Part shown: piece after piece, positions 49,401 to 56,854 of the stretch
How the letters are laid out: every line of letters starts with the position of its first letter
Position numbering within the stretch: the stretch's first letter is position 1
Assembly: GCA_003116975.1 (NCBI GenBank)
Contig: BGKB01000120.1
Coordinates: 1-64,000, forward strand
DNA length: 64,000 nt
Direction of reading: 5' to 3'
Source: Aurantiochytrium sp. KH105
Lineage: Eukaryota; Sar; Bigyra; Thraustochytrida; Thraustochytriidae
Notes under the pieces: model-generated
What the model saw: the letters and a program-made list of their open reading frames with translations, nothing else
Database searches by the model: none
What the model was told of the DNA's origin: nothing
Made by a program: the position numbers and the translations under genes

Positions 49401-51242
49401 TTTGAAGTCATTTCAAGCTTTGAGAACGCCCAACGTTGCAATCTTCGCGATGGCGATAGCACGATGTCCATATTGCTTGCTGCGCGCCATAGCGCGGACC
49501 CGGGTGAGGACCCGATCGCCAAAGTCGCTCTTTTCCTTGCCGACCTGGAAGAGCTTCCAAACGGCTTTCAACCTGTGACACAGACGCCTTCAGGCGCAAA
49601 TGCCGACTTGAACCATGGAACAGGCGGCGTGGCCATGTACTTGGCCTATCGAAGGTGCTCAAGCGCTCAGACGACACGCGCAGTTCATCGACTTGCACTG
49701 CAGTGGCGGAACCTTTCGGAGAAGGTGCCTCCTGGATTTTCTGCCATTGATCGAACGGTCTCAAATCAAATGGAGGCGAGCCTCACGATGACGGGGACCC
49801 ACAATATCTTTCTTTGCGCGGATGAAAGAGATTCCTCGGCAGTAATCCACCCTCATGTGCTCAACGGGACGTACGAGACCTCATGGGGCGATTTGCACCT
49901 CTATGCCGTGTCGACGATGCGGGAAGCAACGCTTGTCACGGGCTCCTTTAGTGCTGTTTCTGCCCTAAGAAACACCAGCCCAAGCGAAGGGCTTTCGTTG
50001 GTGCTCTTGCCACTCGAGGGAGACGAAGGCTTGGAAATGGGGCAGTCCATGCTGCCTTCGTGGACCCGTGAGGCGGCGAGGCGGAGGCGTCCTGCAGGGC
50101 GAAAGGCTCCACGCGCAAACTGGATCATGTGCGGATCGTGGACCAAAACGGATGCCGTCGGCACAGACGCCCTGCGGAGAGCCCCGACGATCTGGCGTGG
50201 GCGGACGGATGCATCGCACCGCGAAGTTTTGGCTTCGTGGTCGTGGGCGAAAACTGCTGGCATTGTCCAGCTTGTGCAAGACACGTATGTTCAGCTTGCT
50301 ATTGCAAAGGACCCGAGCGAGTTGTGGCGTGGGGGGCGCAAACTTTTCTCGGACAGGCGCGCAGACCATAGCATTCAGAGTTTAGTGCATCATTACTTTA
50401 GCTCGGCGGTGCTCGATGGATCTGACATGCTCATGTGCGACAATGAAGGCGTCAAGCGCATGCACGAGCAATCGACGCTGATGGCCAGCCCGCCCGAACA
50501 CCTAATTCTGACGGTGAAACGCATGGGCTTCGACTACGAGCGAGGGCGGGCCATTAAACACCTCCAGAGCACCCGTTTCGACCCTGTGCTGGTCCTTCCC
50601 TGCGGCGCCACTGCAGACGCTGCAGCGGAGGACATCAAGGATGTTCCGTATGGTCTGTACGCCGTTCTCGTCCACACTGGCGCAAATGCTAACTCAGGCC
50701 ACTATTTTGCGTACACGCGCGATGCTTCCGACGAGAGCATCAATGAGCGTGACAGCCCAACGTCGCCTTGGCGTCTGCTCAACGATGCCAAGGTGCTACC
50801 CGTCGATTGGGCGATGATGACAAACCAGATTGAACAGTCTGAGTCGAATACAGTGTACCTGCTCTTTTACCGACAGCTACAGGCTGCTGGGGCTGAAAAG
50901 GCTTCCGATGTGGCGGGCCATCATCCTGCCAAGAAGGCCCGAACTCGCGAGCAGGGCGACCGCGATGAGACGCGCGAGCAACATCAAGCAAATCCGCGGG
51001 CGATGGAACTCGAAAGGTCATCTACGTCGTCTTCATCCTCATCTTCAGCGTCGGGACAGCATAAACAGGCTCCGGGCTTGTCACCGACGCACTTTCAGAA
51101 TGTTGTTTCGGTGCTACGACAGCAGCCGCTGCCCGAGCTTCTCACGAGTGTCATGCACGAGAATGTCGTCTCTCACCAGCAAGAGCTTGAACGCCGAACT
51201 TCGCCGTATTACGAGGCCTGTCTGCAAGCGATGATGGAATGA
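43419..51242 (+). CDS. Giant ubiquitin-specific protease with RanBP2 zinc fingers and MABP-like insertion
   Basis: 2607 residues from ATG 43419. Two LamG/concanavalin-like beta regions are likely (about 417-547 and 667-770). Three RanBP2-type zinc fingers follow (about 888-1015): WQCPVCTCLNAPSATMCEAC, WACLQCTFRNAASNLVCEMC, WNCSICTLRNPASNVACSAC. Such fingers often bind ubiquitin or RNA. The catalytic USP domain starts with GLYNVCYQNSLLQALF (Cys1270). Its His box comes over 1150 residues later: VLVHTGANANSGHYFAYT (His2428), then WRLLNDAKV (Asn2455 as third catalytic residue) and VYLLFYRQ. The insertion holds about four repeats with the PITDL/PVTDV signature of MABP beta-prism domains (about 1430-1730), a Ser-rich linker and two or more beta-rich modules. 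I infer an active cysteine deubiquitinase recruited to membranes or ubiquitin chains by its extra domains; substrate unknown. Confidence 0.9.
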   Translation: MTPWLRAGALGAAAATSTQPSPSPPARPELPGPRAGQKEARRDAIEKAQKLASIATDIFGGAAQDINREELDGGDLAPIVAEVVASLQNTEPMHVLCLATACQPGFTGHGAAVILVKALRHDMDVFVLGTLQGLVIARKPTLLASLAVPLARVVLEDGNRPLRLERRQILELLLLGSVSSPGVMLELGSAIEYASPEVAELLAGAHWGLAHACAAPRTLESPFGDAAAREAAMRSNSWVHNGAARPSLLPGRPGNDHFAFSYPYFSWPEGRWVLEPSPGQGDSPAFTLHAQNCAFGTSVEGCLLEQDADGPLLVKGTVARTSGRNYAAVYASVRDRANASQRNPYPLMISHWSGRELRGWRARGADRLIMLGVPRLIQASLDVEAINDTGAERMLRTVALAAGQTLQLSKGELSGGDGWAVQTWIYRKNERPASEWIEIMRIGRLSLRMQESPAGLELAIVETKSQSVVVSAQGSLPDAKWLQIVCFGKTSDGVGFAVNGDHIMTNCRDFDLGSQALEAPELCSSHLLYGFFKVWKRAIDVATISREYQRGFSCAVNAEEVGSLLAFCPLQGVGPTALYDVSGHDRHLVVVTRSSSQASSVLATAEVSSRETDTSLPPTSPLYGLHSQGELFSIGPVLDTRGGRQAGVSLSPGASLWTQRRLPIADGAEAEFTMCIKPGTQACLVLHAGSYWDVLKYTYQRHGAFDRQVRLFLSVDTVSGHGFQYRISVQVAQPHIQTLVQLPCVGFTPSAEVGKSRDGIEIRVGIAYSNTHELSILVNNNVLATLAADLPSLLRMTILDGVFLGVMTNTQPLAVLRIQARAKESAGAESRRLPWEISGKSSLLAAADAPGGTNESSASGSGTAQTAGDYSPLIDLSNAASSAAASDTPQQWQCPVCTCLNAPSATMCEACNSPNPNSGSTSTALVPIASPGPSSGSSGASSQWACLQCTFRNAASNLVCEMCQQPRPASAAPSDPGPSAASGVEEAWNCSICTLRNPASNVACSACSSPRPSVPASGPGTTSGAAGAEAGAGGSATTTATATAAAASAPGQSAASTKVEDGKLRDAIKARCENLEAALQAEMVRMAYSLSDEGSGDDSGLPMLDSIGNWDTTLGILDVVAAAGDEDRIVYELDGEYGDNQGRFQLLAHVDPTSVTWRIAGAWLARGVGRNGPHYVDLRLDDAGERLFGTWAFGDAASGNWDAKLEADAEQCRGLVQRLRETTIVTSLTEMALRDAREAQIKVTDDEKNFPFSPFASGLRNMEQGLYNVCYQNSLLQALFATSALRRALLFPPEGTMMDNALIHALRELFARLLVSQTPVFASRGLQKALSQDWRTGEQMDVSDFHNYVFAKLEDAFPQGALLDELFGYSVAQIRRCASCGTAKVMDEAGRGLAVTLPGQFMPITDITAVTCATKSRLHEVRVPDGFELIRANVNADKDDHPCVFLCVRRDPDAEPVTELLVRVVPGTDPVPGTPNGYRSVGVNLNPGPEPPAPTPAEAAARAASGAPAPSPASNGNKPDQVYLFFQCGARGSPITDLNVLVGAENIASPPEDARVISTDLNPSWQARAVVTGVPVNAGATSASSSAGAGATVPVAQTAASGSTSGAGPATTPVKLCYMRGMPVTDVLVSTAPLLNQAAEYQVLDTPLNLALDPSQSASSDVFLWFSDSRVFVKPITDLVLVERAQEAQFRENGFESCGTFVFRGGRTLMKRRGEGTPITQVSIFRAPRVVPPYRFNEVLDLYERRLTTDHRGNERDGTSASSSSSSSSSSSSSSPSSSAATVTATTPEAGDLPSASDEVALAAQVKEAPGGARVKADPIRALFDRNWLPQISSNKAKNGSGSSGSGSASSNQNMDPPPGLAIGRGKTLQLRGLNEPVQAGFFHGSFSRLGPEGQAGTLHGTAFFRPESLRWSFLGYACQENNNVNFVEFSFQDRGGGNWGLSGFAINSASCSTSMAAAQINVDGKRVSSTAQGAQGPIVDLCVLRDGEAIPSGFEVISSFENAQRCNLRDGDSTMSILLAARHSADPGEDPIAKVALFLADLEELPNGFQPVTQTPSGANADLNHGTGGVAMYLAYRRCSSAQTTRAVHRLALQWRNLSEKVPPGFSAIDRTVSNQMEASLTMTGTHNIFLCADERDSSAVIHPHVLNGTYETSWGDLHLYAVSTMREATLVTGSFSAVSALRNTSPSEGLSLVLLPLEGDEGLEMGQSMLPSWTREAARRRRPAGRKAPRANWIMCGSWTKTDAVGTDALRRAPTIWRGRTDASHREVLASWSWAKTAGIVQLVQDTYVQLAIAKDPSELWRGGRKLFSDRRADHSIQSLVHHYFSSAVLDGSDMLMCDNEGVKRMHEQSTLMASPPEHLILTVKRMGFDYERGRAIKHLQSTRFDPVLVLPCGATADAAAEDIKDVPYGLYAVLVHTGANANSGHYFAYTRDASDESINERDSPTSPWRLLNDAKVLPVDWAMMTNQIEQSESNTVYLLFYRQLQAAGAEKASDVAGHHPAKKARTREQGDRDETREQHQANPRAMELERSSTSSSSSSSASGQHKQAPGLSPTHFQNVVSVLRQQPLPELLTSVMHENVVSHQQELERRTSPYYEACLQAMME
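48702..48756. repeat. Serine-codon run (TCC/TCA/TCG) in the ubiquitin protease gene
   Basis: About 17 consecutive Ser codons with mixed codon use, which suggests an older or selected tract compared with the pure TCC run of the SET gene. Confidence 0.8.
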
Positions 51243-51396
51243 TTGGGGCGGGGCGCTCGCTCGCTTGCTTGCTTTGATCTGATTAGTTTTTCATCCTTTG
51301 CTCTCAGGATCTTCGAACATCGGGACCTGTAGTACAAAAATTATAAATTTGGGAACAAAGAAAGGAACGTGAGAAGTTGTCGAATTTGGTATCTTC

Positions 51397-51915
51397 TTAT
51401 CGTAGTCTACTCGTGTTGGTCGTGCCCATGCGCTGCGAGCTGCGTCGCGTCATGTCGCGAAATCCTTGGTCCTTGATTTTGCTTTTTCGTGAGGTCATGT
51501 GCGCAGGTGCTCGCTTGCCTCCTGCGGCAAGCTCCTTTCGAATCCGATCATTCTTGCTGCGCGCAAGCGCCTGTTGTTGATGTGTCGTCGCTGGGCCCTC
51601 CAGAAGTGCCGCTTCAAGCGCTCTGACGCGATTCTGGAGCTCGCGTTTCTCGCGAGCCAGACGAAACACGAGTCTCCGTTCCAGCGTGCCGTCCGTTGTT
51701 CCGGTGAGTGGGGTTTCCGCATCGTCCGCATCCCGATCAAGGCCCGCGGCCCGCCGCTGCTGTGCACCCCGTCCCTTGCTCGTCCTCGCTGTCGTCCTCG
51801 TCGTCGTCGTCGTCGTCGCCCTCGAGGGAGAAATTTCCTCGCCCGGGCTCACCTGGAGCCACTCCTCCGGGACCGAGGAGGCGTCCACGTGGGTCCACTC
51901 CGCGTCAAAGCTCAT
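51397..51915 (-). CDS. Small coiled-coil protein of unknown function
   Basis: 172 residues from the first in-frame ATG (MSFDAEWTHVD); the frame continues upstream only to a TTG. It has an acidic N-terminus (VPEEWLQVSPGEEISP), a Thr-rich run (about nt 51800-51825), a helix with heptad-like spacing (RLVFRLAREKRELQNRVRAL) and a Lys/Arg-rich C-terminus. No family recognised. It sits tail-to-tail with the ubiquitin protease gene (154 bp between stops). The acidic start, heptads and first ATG argue for a real gene, but low complexity keeps confidence modest. Confidence 0.55.
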   Translation of the reverse strand: MSFDAEWTHVDASSVPEEWLQVSPGEEISPSRATTTTTTRTTARTSKGRGAQQRRAAGLDRDADDAETPLTGTTDGTLERRLVFRLAREKRELQNRVRALEAALLEGPATTHQQQALARSKNDRIRKELAAGGKRAPAHMTSRKSKIKDQGFRDMTRRSSQRMGTTNTSRLR

Positions 51916-52948
51916 GGTCGTTGCTCCGCGTTTGAGCGCCGCCTGCGCCGCCAGCGCCGTTCCTCGCCTCGCGCGCCTCGCGCGCGTACGCGGCCTCGGA
52001 GTCGCTCTTCGATGCGCTTTTGCTTTTTCTGCGAGACCGAATGGCACTGTTCCGCAGAACCGATCCTGCACGTTCCGAGATCGTGCGCCTTCTGTTCCTG
52101 GCCGAGCGCGATCGCCGTGATCACCGTGAAGAGCGTCGCTTTCCAGGTCGGGCACAGCAGCCAACAGAAGCAGCCGCAGCAGCAGCTACAGCAGCCAGAC
52201 AGACGCCTGACTGCTGCCGCAGAGGCTCGTCACAGTGGGGAGAGAGCTAGAAATGCGTAGCTAGGCGGGGCGGGCCATAGGATGATGGTAAGAGGACTCG
52301 CTGGGTTATCTGCGGCGGGTCGTCGGCCGGGGGAAAATCGTGTCCGTTTGTGCGCATCGAATGAGAAAGCGAGTCGACGCACTTGCGCTTCGACGTGCGA
52401 CAGACTAGCCACATTTCTGCGCAGAAGTCATCCGGCCAGCCAGGAAGCAAGCCAGCCAAACAACCAACCACAACGAGAAGCGCAGGTATAGTATAACCCT
52501 TCCGGACAATAGTTTCCCTTGGGGTCATACTTTGGACAGGCAAATAACCGATAAACTAGAAAGAAAAAACAGGGAGAGAGGCTTGATGGAAGAACTGCAA
52601 GGAGCCGCCATTTGTACGACTGGGCAAAAGTCCTACTCCACTTTGAGTACAGTATTCCGTAAGTCACTCATTCACTGTGTGTCTCTCCCTGTCAGTCAAT
52701 GATGGATGGCCGAACTTGGCCTTGCTTGCTTGTAAAGTAGTATGCAGGCCTTGTACATGTCCAGTAAAAAAGGAGGCCGAGCTGCAGCCGATTCACCGGC
52801 TTCTGTTCGCGTGGAGGCAATCAAGCAAAGCCTTCACGGGCTTTGCGCAGTTTGCGCGAGGCCAAGGGGCCCGCGCCAGGTGGACCAGGGCCGCCGCTGT
52901 CCACGCACTGTACGTCAAGCAAGGTCAGGCCAGCTCTTGCGAGGAGCG
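51916..52948. other. Divergent intergenic region, no gene seen
   Basis: Upstream of the coiled-coil gene (-) and the secreted Cys-rich gene (+). It contains a CAG-rich patch (about 52155-52200) and a CCAG patch (about 52433-52460). The frame of the Cys-rich protein is open from 52742 but lacks family features before the signal peptide. Confidence 0.5.
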
Positions 52949-53332
52949 ATGGCATCTCTCTCCGCAAGGAGTGCTCTTGCGCTCTTCGTAGTTGCGGCGA
53001 TGCTCGCACTCTGCGCGGGGTTTCACGTGCAAGAAAACGATAGTCTTATGCCGCTTACGCATCGCGAGCTCGGCAAGCGCCCCAAGTGGCTCACTAAACG
53101 ATGCTTTAAGGCAGCCAAGCGGTGCATGAAACCGGCGTCAGCAAGACCCGAAGTGGACGATATTCTGCAAATGTGCAGCGCGCAAGAAGACTTTTTCGAC
53201 TCCGTCCTGACGTGCATGAAGAAGAAGAAATGCAAGGGACGAAAACTGAACAACTTTTGCGAAAACGCTTTTGAGGTTGACATGTATACGTATTTTTGCG
53301 CTGCTCAGAGTCCCTGCGTTAGTCTTTTGTAA
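52949..53332 (+). CDS. Small secreted cysteine-rich protein
   Basis: 127 residues from ATG 52949, chosen because it starts a textbook signal peptide: MASLSARSALALFVVAAMLA followed by LCAG, with cleavage likely around residues 24-26. The open frame has an earlier ATG at 52742, which would bury the signal. The mature part of about 100 residues is basic and has eight cysteines (RCF, RCM, MCSA, TCM, KCKG, FCEN, FCAA, SPC), an even number that fits four disulfides. The spacing C-x6-C occurs more than once. No family recognised; possible extracellular ligand, inhibitor or antimicrobial-type protein (speculative). Tail-to-tail with the phosphatase gene, 156 bp apart. Confidence 0.72.
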   Translation: MASLSARSALALFVVAAMLALCAGFHVQENDSLMPLTHRELGKRPKWLTKRCFKAAKRCMKPASARPEVDDILQMCSAQEDFFDSVLTCMKKKKCKGRKLNNFCENAFEVDMYTYFCAAQSPCVSLL

Positions 53333-53488
53333 TATTCAAGGTCAGTATTCTTTTCACGTTGTTTTTTTAGTATTTCTTATCTCATGTACGCTTTTGAAGA
53401 ATCGACAGGAGCAAGGACTTTCTAGCGCTCGCTCCACAAAGCCAGCTCACAAGCAAGCAAGCAAGCATTGCTCACGAAAGAATCCTTC

Positions 53489-54784
53489 CTAGATTTGTTC
53501 GAGCATGTTAATTACGGTTGGCATGAGGGTTTTTCTCGTGATTGCACGCCGCAAGTGTTTGACGGCGGCGAGCCCCTCTGCAGGAAGGCCAGCGCTCTCG
53601 CGTAGCGGCTCGTCAGCAACGAGTCCAAAGCCTTGATTGACAATATCTTGCACATCTGCCCCAAAGAGTGGATTCGCAGCAAGCTCGTCAGGCAATCCTT
53701 GCGGAAGACGGTCAAGCGCGTCGCACAAGGGAGGCAGCAAACCTTCTTTGCGCGCGCGCATCACTACGGACTTCATTTTACCCCCGCCTTCGGGCACCTT
53801 GACGGGCTTGCACAGGCAGAAGAGCGCATCAAGTTCGCTGTCACTCATCATTGACTGCAAGGCCGAATCAAGCCCCTCGCCGCTCTCCTCTGCGCGTGCT
53901 ACGAATCCTTTGGCGGTGTCCATGATTGATGCAAAGCCAATGGTAGACCCAGCAAAGGTCCCTTGAGAGAGCGCGACGCTCTTAAAGTCAAGACGCAGCA
54001 GATCTGATGCTGAAAAACCTTCGACGTCGCCTCGGGCATCCATGAGTTCGCGGAAAAGAACCGACTGGGCCTCGCGATCAGGGACAATCGACGCAAAGCG
54101 GTCGCAGAGAGCCTTGTGCACACGAACGTCCCTGTCGCTGAACTTTTTGGCATCGGGGTCAAAGTCGCGGGTGTCGAGCAAGATGACGCCAAGCAACATG
54201 GTCACCAGGGCATCCGGTACATCGAGGGCCTCGCCCTCGTCCAGGATTCGCTCGGCGACAAGGGTGCATGCCGAGCCGCAGCCTTCGTCGACGACACGCA
54301 CTGCCGCGTCTTTGTGCGCGCCAGAATCCTGGTGATGATCCATAATCCCCATGACATTGACGTCCGAGCCGAAAATGGCACCGAGACGGGCTGTGAGCGC
54401 GTTGTGATCCGTGAGCCCCAGCGCAACGTGCGAGGCGCGCGTTTCTGCGGACACAGTCTGCAGGACCTGCGCGGCCTCGTCAACAAAGACGAGACCCTCG
54501 GGGGACATGCCTGCCTTTTTGAAAAGCAGCTCGGCATCCTTGCGCAGCTTGAGTTCATTGCGCGGTACGTTGGCGAGAGCCACCGGGTCGCATCCAAGAT
54601 CGGCCGTGCTCTTGCTCACGGACCACCACCACGCAAAACCGATGGCGCTCACCAGCGAGTCGGCGTCGCATGCATCGTTACCCGCTACAGCCAGAATGCG
54701 CCTTCCCCCCGCCGGGGCTGCGGCCTCGAGCTGGGTAAAGGCGGCTCGACCTCGTGCGAGGACTTGCTCCAAGCTTGCCGCCAT
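53489..54784 (-). CDS. Exopolyphosphatase/Prune-type DHH-DHHA2 phosphoesterase
   Basis: 431 residues from the first ATG (54782-54784). DHH-superfamily motifs: AGNDACDADSLVSAIGFA (about 35-50, metal-binding Asp residues), FVDEA near 100, GIMDHHQD (Asp-His-His at about 149-151), VDEGCGSACTLVAE, and LLGVILLDTRDF. The C-terminal part (DFKSVALSQGTFAGSTIGFAS onwards) fits a DHHA2 domain. In yeast PPX1 and animal Prune, this combination hydrolyses inorganic polyphosphate, cyclic nucleotides or short polyphosphates using Mn/Mg. The third catalytic-block DHH is canonical. It has no targeting signal that I can see. Length is near that of yeast PPX1 (about 397). Its 5' side faces the end of the ankyrin-SAM gene. 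Confidence 0.9.
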   Translation of the reverse strand: MAASLEQVLARGRAAFTQLEAAAPAGGRRILAVAGNDACDADSLVSAIGFAWWWSVSKSTADLGCDPVALANVPRNELKLRKDAELLFKKAGMSPEGLVFVDEAAQVLQTVSAETRASHVALGLTDHNALTARLGAIFGSDVNVMGIMDHHQDSGAHKDAAVRVVDEGCGSACTLVAERILDEGEALDVPDALVTMLLGVILLDTRDFDPDAKKFSDRDVRVHKALCDRFASIVPDREAQSVLFRELMDARGDVEGFSASDLLRLDFKSVALSQGTFAGSTIGFASIMDTAKGFVARAEESGEGLDSALQSMMSDSELDALFCLCKPVKVPEGGGKMKSVVMRARKEGLLPPLCDALDRLPQGLPDELAANPLFGADVQDIVNQGFGLVADEPLRESAGLPAEGLAAVKHLRRAITRKTLMPTVINMLEQI

Positions 54785-55546
54785 GCTCAATGTCCTTTTC
54801 TCGACTTGTGCAGGCGCCCTTGCACTCGGCCGAGGCGTTGGGGGCCCGAAGCCTCTCGAAGCCGTCCACCAGTGGCGCCTCGCCCCGTTTTGTTGCCTTG
54901 CCTTGCCTTGCTTTGCCTCTGGCCTCGTCAGCGCGATTGTTTTCTGCGTTTGCCAAGGGTGCTCTGCGCCTCACAGGATCCAAGAGATGTCGTTTCTGCT
55001 TTGCTCGGCAATCGCTTTTCGATCTGCCTCACCATGGAGGGACGAAGGACAGAGTCTTCGTCCTCATCCAGATGCTTACGTAATCGCTTCGCGACGCGTC
55101 TTGCAGTCAATCTATAAAACGTTTACGCAGTACTTGTCGCACATTGGACGTGGCTCTTGTAGCTTTGGTGGACTTCGAAGCGCTGCGACTTCTGAAGGTC
55201 TTTATAGCTGTATACTTGATGAAGAGCAACCCCAAAGCTCGTTGAGACTCGGGTGCGCGGCGGTAAACAGAACAAATAACATCATTTTATTATCTCAACA
55301 TCACAAGCAAACGTATGGCGAACAAAAAATATATCACGACGACCCCATTCCAGTCTCCTTGGGCACTGGCACGGTCGGTCAGCTATGCAAACACTTTCTT
55401 CACACTCAGCTGGCGTCGAGTGAAGATCGATGGTAAGGTAGCCATCGAGCTTGAAGAGCAGCCAACGCCGCATCAGCGAGTGCAGGGTACATCTTGCGCT
55501 TGATGGAAATGGAAACACTCACGGCATCATGTCAATCTTGCTATAG
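54785..55546. other. Intergenic/promoter region of the phosphatase gene
   Basis: GC-rich near the phosphatase ATG and AT-richer toward the ankyrin gene stop. No gene seen; long frames here are antisense shadows or low-complexity. Confidence 0.5.
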
Positions 55547-56854
55547 TCATTGCCGCTGCTTTGCAGATTGGACGTGCAGCGGTTCGTGATAAAAGCTGAC
55601 CTCTTTGCGCGAGGTTCCAATACCACGAGAGGTCTGCAAATCAATATCATCATCGTGACCTTCCTTATCGAACCACGTGACCCTCTTCGCGTGCCGAATC
55701 CTTCCGTTTTCCATCGAGCTCGCAAACGCATGATTCGCACCGTTCGAACCCCAGTCGGTTGCGAGGCAGGCATCGTTCTGGTCAGCACCCGAGAGCCCCC
55801 GCATGACCTTTGACATGTGATGCGAGGCGCGTCTCGGCAGCGAACTTCGCGGTGGAGGTGCAAAACTCGGATTGAGCCGCTGCAGGATTGCGCGCCGTTT
55901 AGACGGTGAAGTCACGCCCATCCCCTTGAGGTCCTCGTCTTCCAGCATCAAGCAATCCTCCACCGTAAGCAGGTTTTCTTCATAGAACGCGACCACGAGA
56001 TCCTGTGGCTGCCGTAGGGCGTCTCGCGGAATCTGTGCAACCTCTGACGCCGTTGCGAATTCCAGAAACGCGACAGCGTCGGGACGATCAAACCATCTGG
56101 CCCACGCCAAGGCGTCGTTGCCATCGACGGTTTCGAGACTCAAATCAGCGCCTGCCGCGTAGCAGAGCTTGAGGCTGCGAAGAAGTCCTTCCGCGGTGTG
56201 ATGCGATTCTTCGGGCTGTTGACATGACAGCATGAGCGCCGTCCATCCATCGGTTAGTTGAAGGTCAAGTTTGGCACCGCGCTGGATGAGCGCCTGAGCC
56301 GTGTCGGGCTGGTCGTAGCGACTCGCGAGCATGAGAGCGGTCCATCCCTCGTTGTCCCGCAGATTTACCTTGGCGCCACGCTGAATGATCGCCTGGGCTG
56401 TATCCGGCTGGCTGTAGCAGCACGCGTACATCAGCGCGGTCCCTCCCTCGGTATCCTGCAAGTCCAACTTGGCGCCCCGCTCGATGAGCGCCAGGGCCGT
56501 GTCGGGCTGTTCGTAGCGACACGCGAACATGAGAGCGGTCCACCCTTTGCTTTCCTGTAGATTCATTTTGGCGCCTTGCTCGATGAGCATTTGGGCCATG
56601 TCGGGCTGGTCGTAGCGGCATGCGAGCATAAGAGCAGTCCATCCGTTGTTATTTTGCAGGTCGATCTTGGCGCCGCGTCCAAGGAGCCATTCTGCGATGG
56701 CGGTCTGGCCTCCAGATGCGCTGTGTATGGCCCACATAAGGGGCGTATGCCCACCACTCGACACGCTCGCGTCGAGCAAGTCAGGTTTCCTCTGCACGAC
56801 GCGCTGCACGCCGGCAAGGTCGCCAAGCTTGATGAGCCTGCGCATGCTCACCAT
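55547..56854 (-). CDS. Ankyrin-repeat protein with C-terminal SAM-like domain
   Basis: 435 residues from the ATG at 56852-56854 (MVSMRRLIKLGDL). The frame stays open upstream with another ATG at 57311-57313, but that 153-residue part is Ala/Arg/Cys-rich low complexity with an Asn-Ala run, so I prefer the downstream start. Seven ankyrin repeats cover about 1-245. Repeats 3-6 are 33 residues each and very alike (GWTALMLACRYDQPDMAQ, GAKLDLQ type). A SAM-like domain follows (about 286-328): LVVAFYEENLLTVEDCLMLE, then DLKGMG and RRAILQRL. The tail (330-435) is Ser/His-rich with no recognised motif. Probable scaffold or adaptor; partner unknown. Confidence 0.82.
   Translation of the reverse strand: MVSMRRLIKLGDLAGVQRVVQRKPDLLDASVSSGGHTPLMWAIHSASGGQTAIAEWLLGRGAKIDLQNNNGWTALMLACRYDQPDMAQMLIEQGAKMNLQESKGWTALMFACRYEQPDTALALIERGAKLDLQDTEGGTALMYACCYSQPDTAQAIIQRGAKVNLRDNEGWTALMLASRYDQPDTAQALIQRGAKLDLQLTDGWTALMLSCQQPEESHHTAEGLLRSLKLCYAAGADLSLETVDGNDALAWARWFDRPDAVAFLEFATASEVAQIPRDALRQPQDLVVAFYEENLLTVEDCLMLEDEDLKGMGVTSPSKRRAILQRLNPSFAPPPRSSLPRRASHHMSKVMRGLSGADQNDACLATDWGSNGANHAFASSMENGRIRHAKRVTWFDKEGHDDDIDLQTSRGIGTSRKEVSFYHEPLHVQSAKQRQ
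56210..56660. repeat. 99-bp ankyrin-coding tandem repeats
   Basis: Four to five consecutive 99-bp units encode 33-residue ankyrin repeats. Nucleotide similarity between units is high (shared GAGAGCGGTCCATCC and GGGCTGGTCGTAGCG blocks), which suggests recent expansion or gene conversion. Confidence 0.8.
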
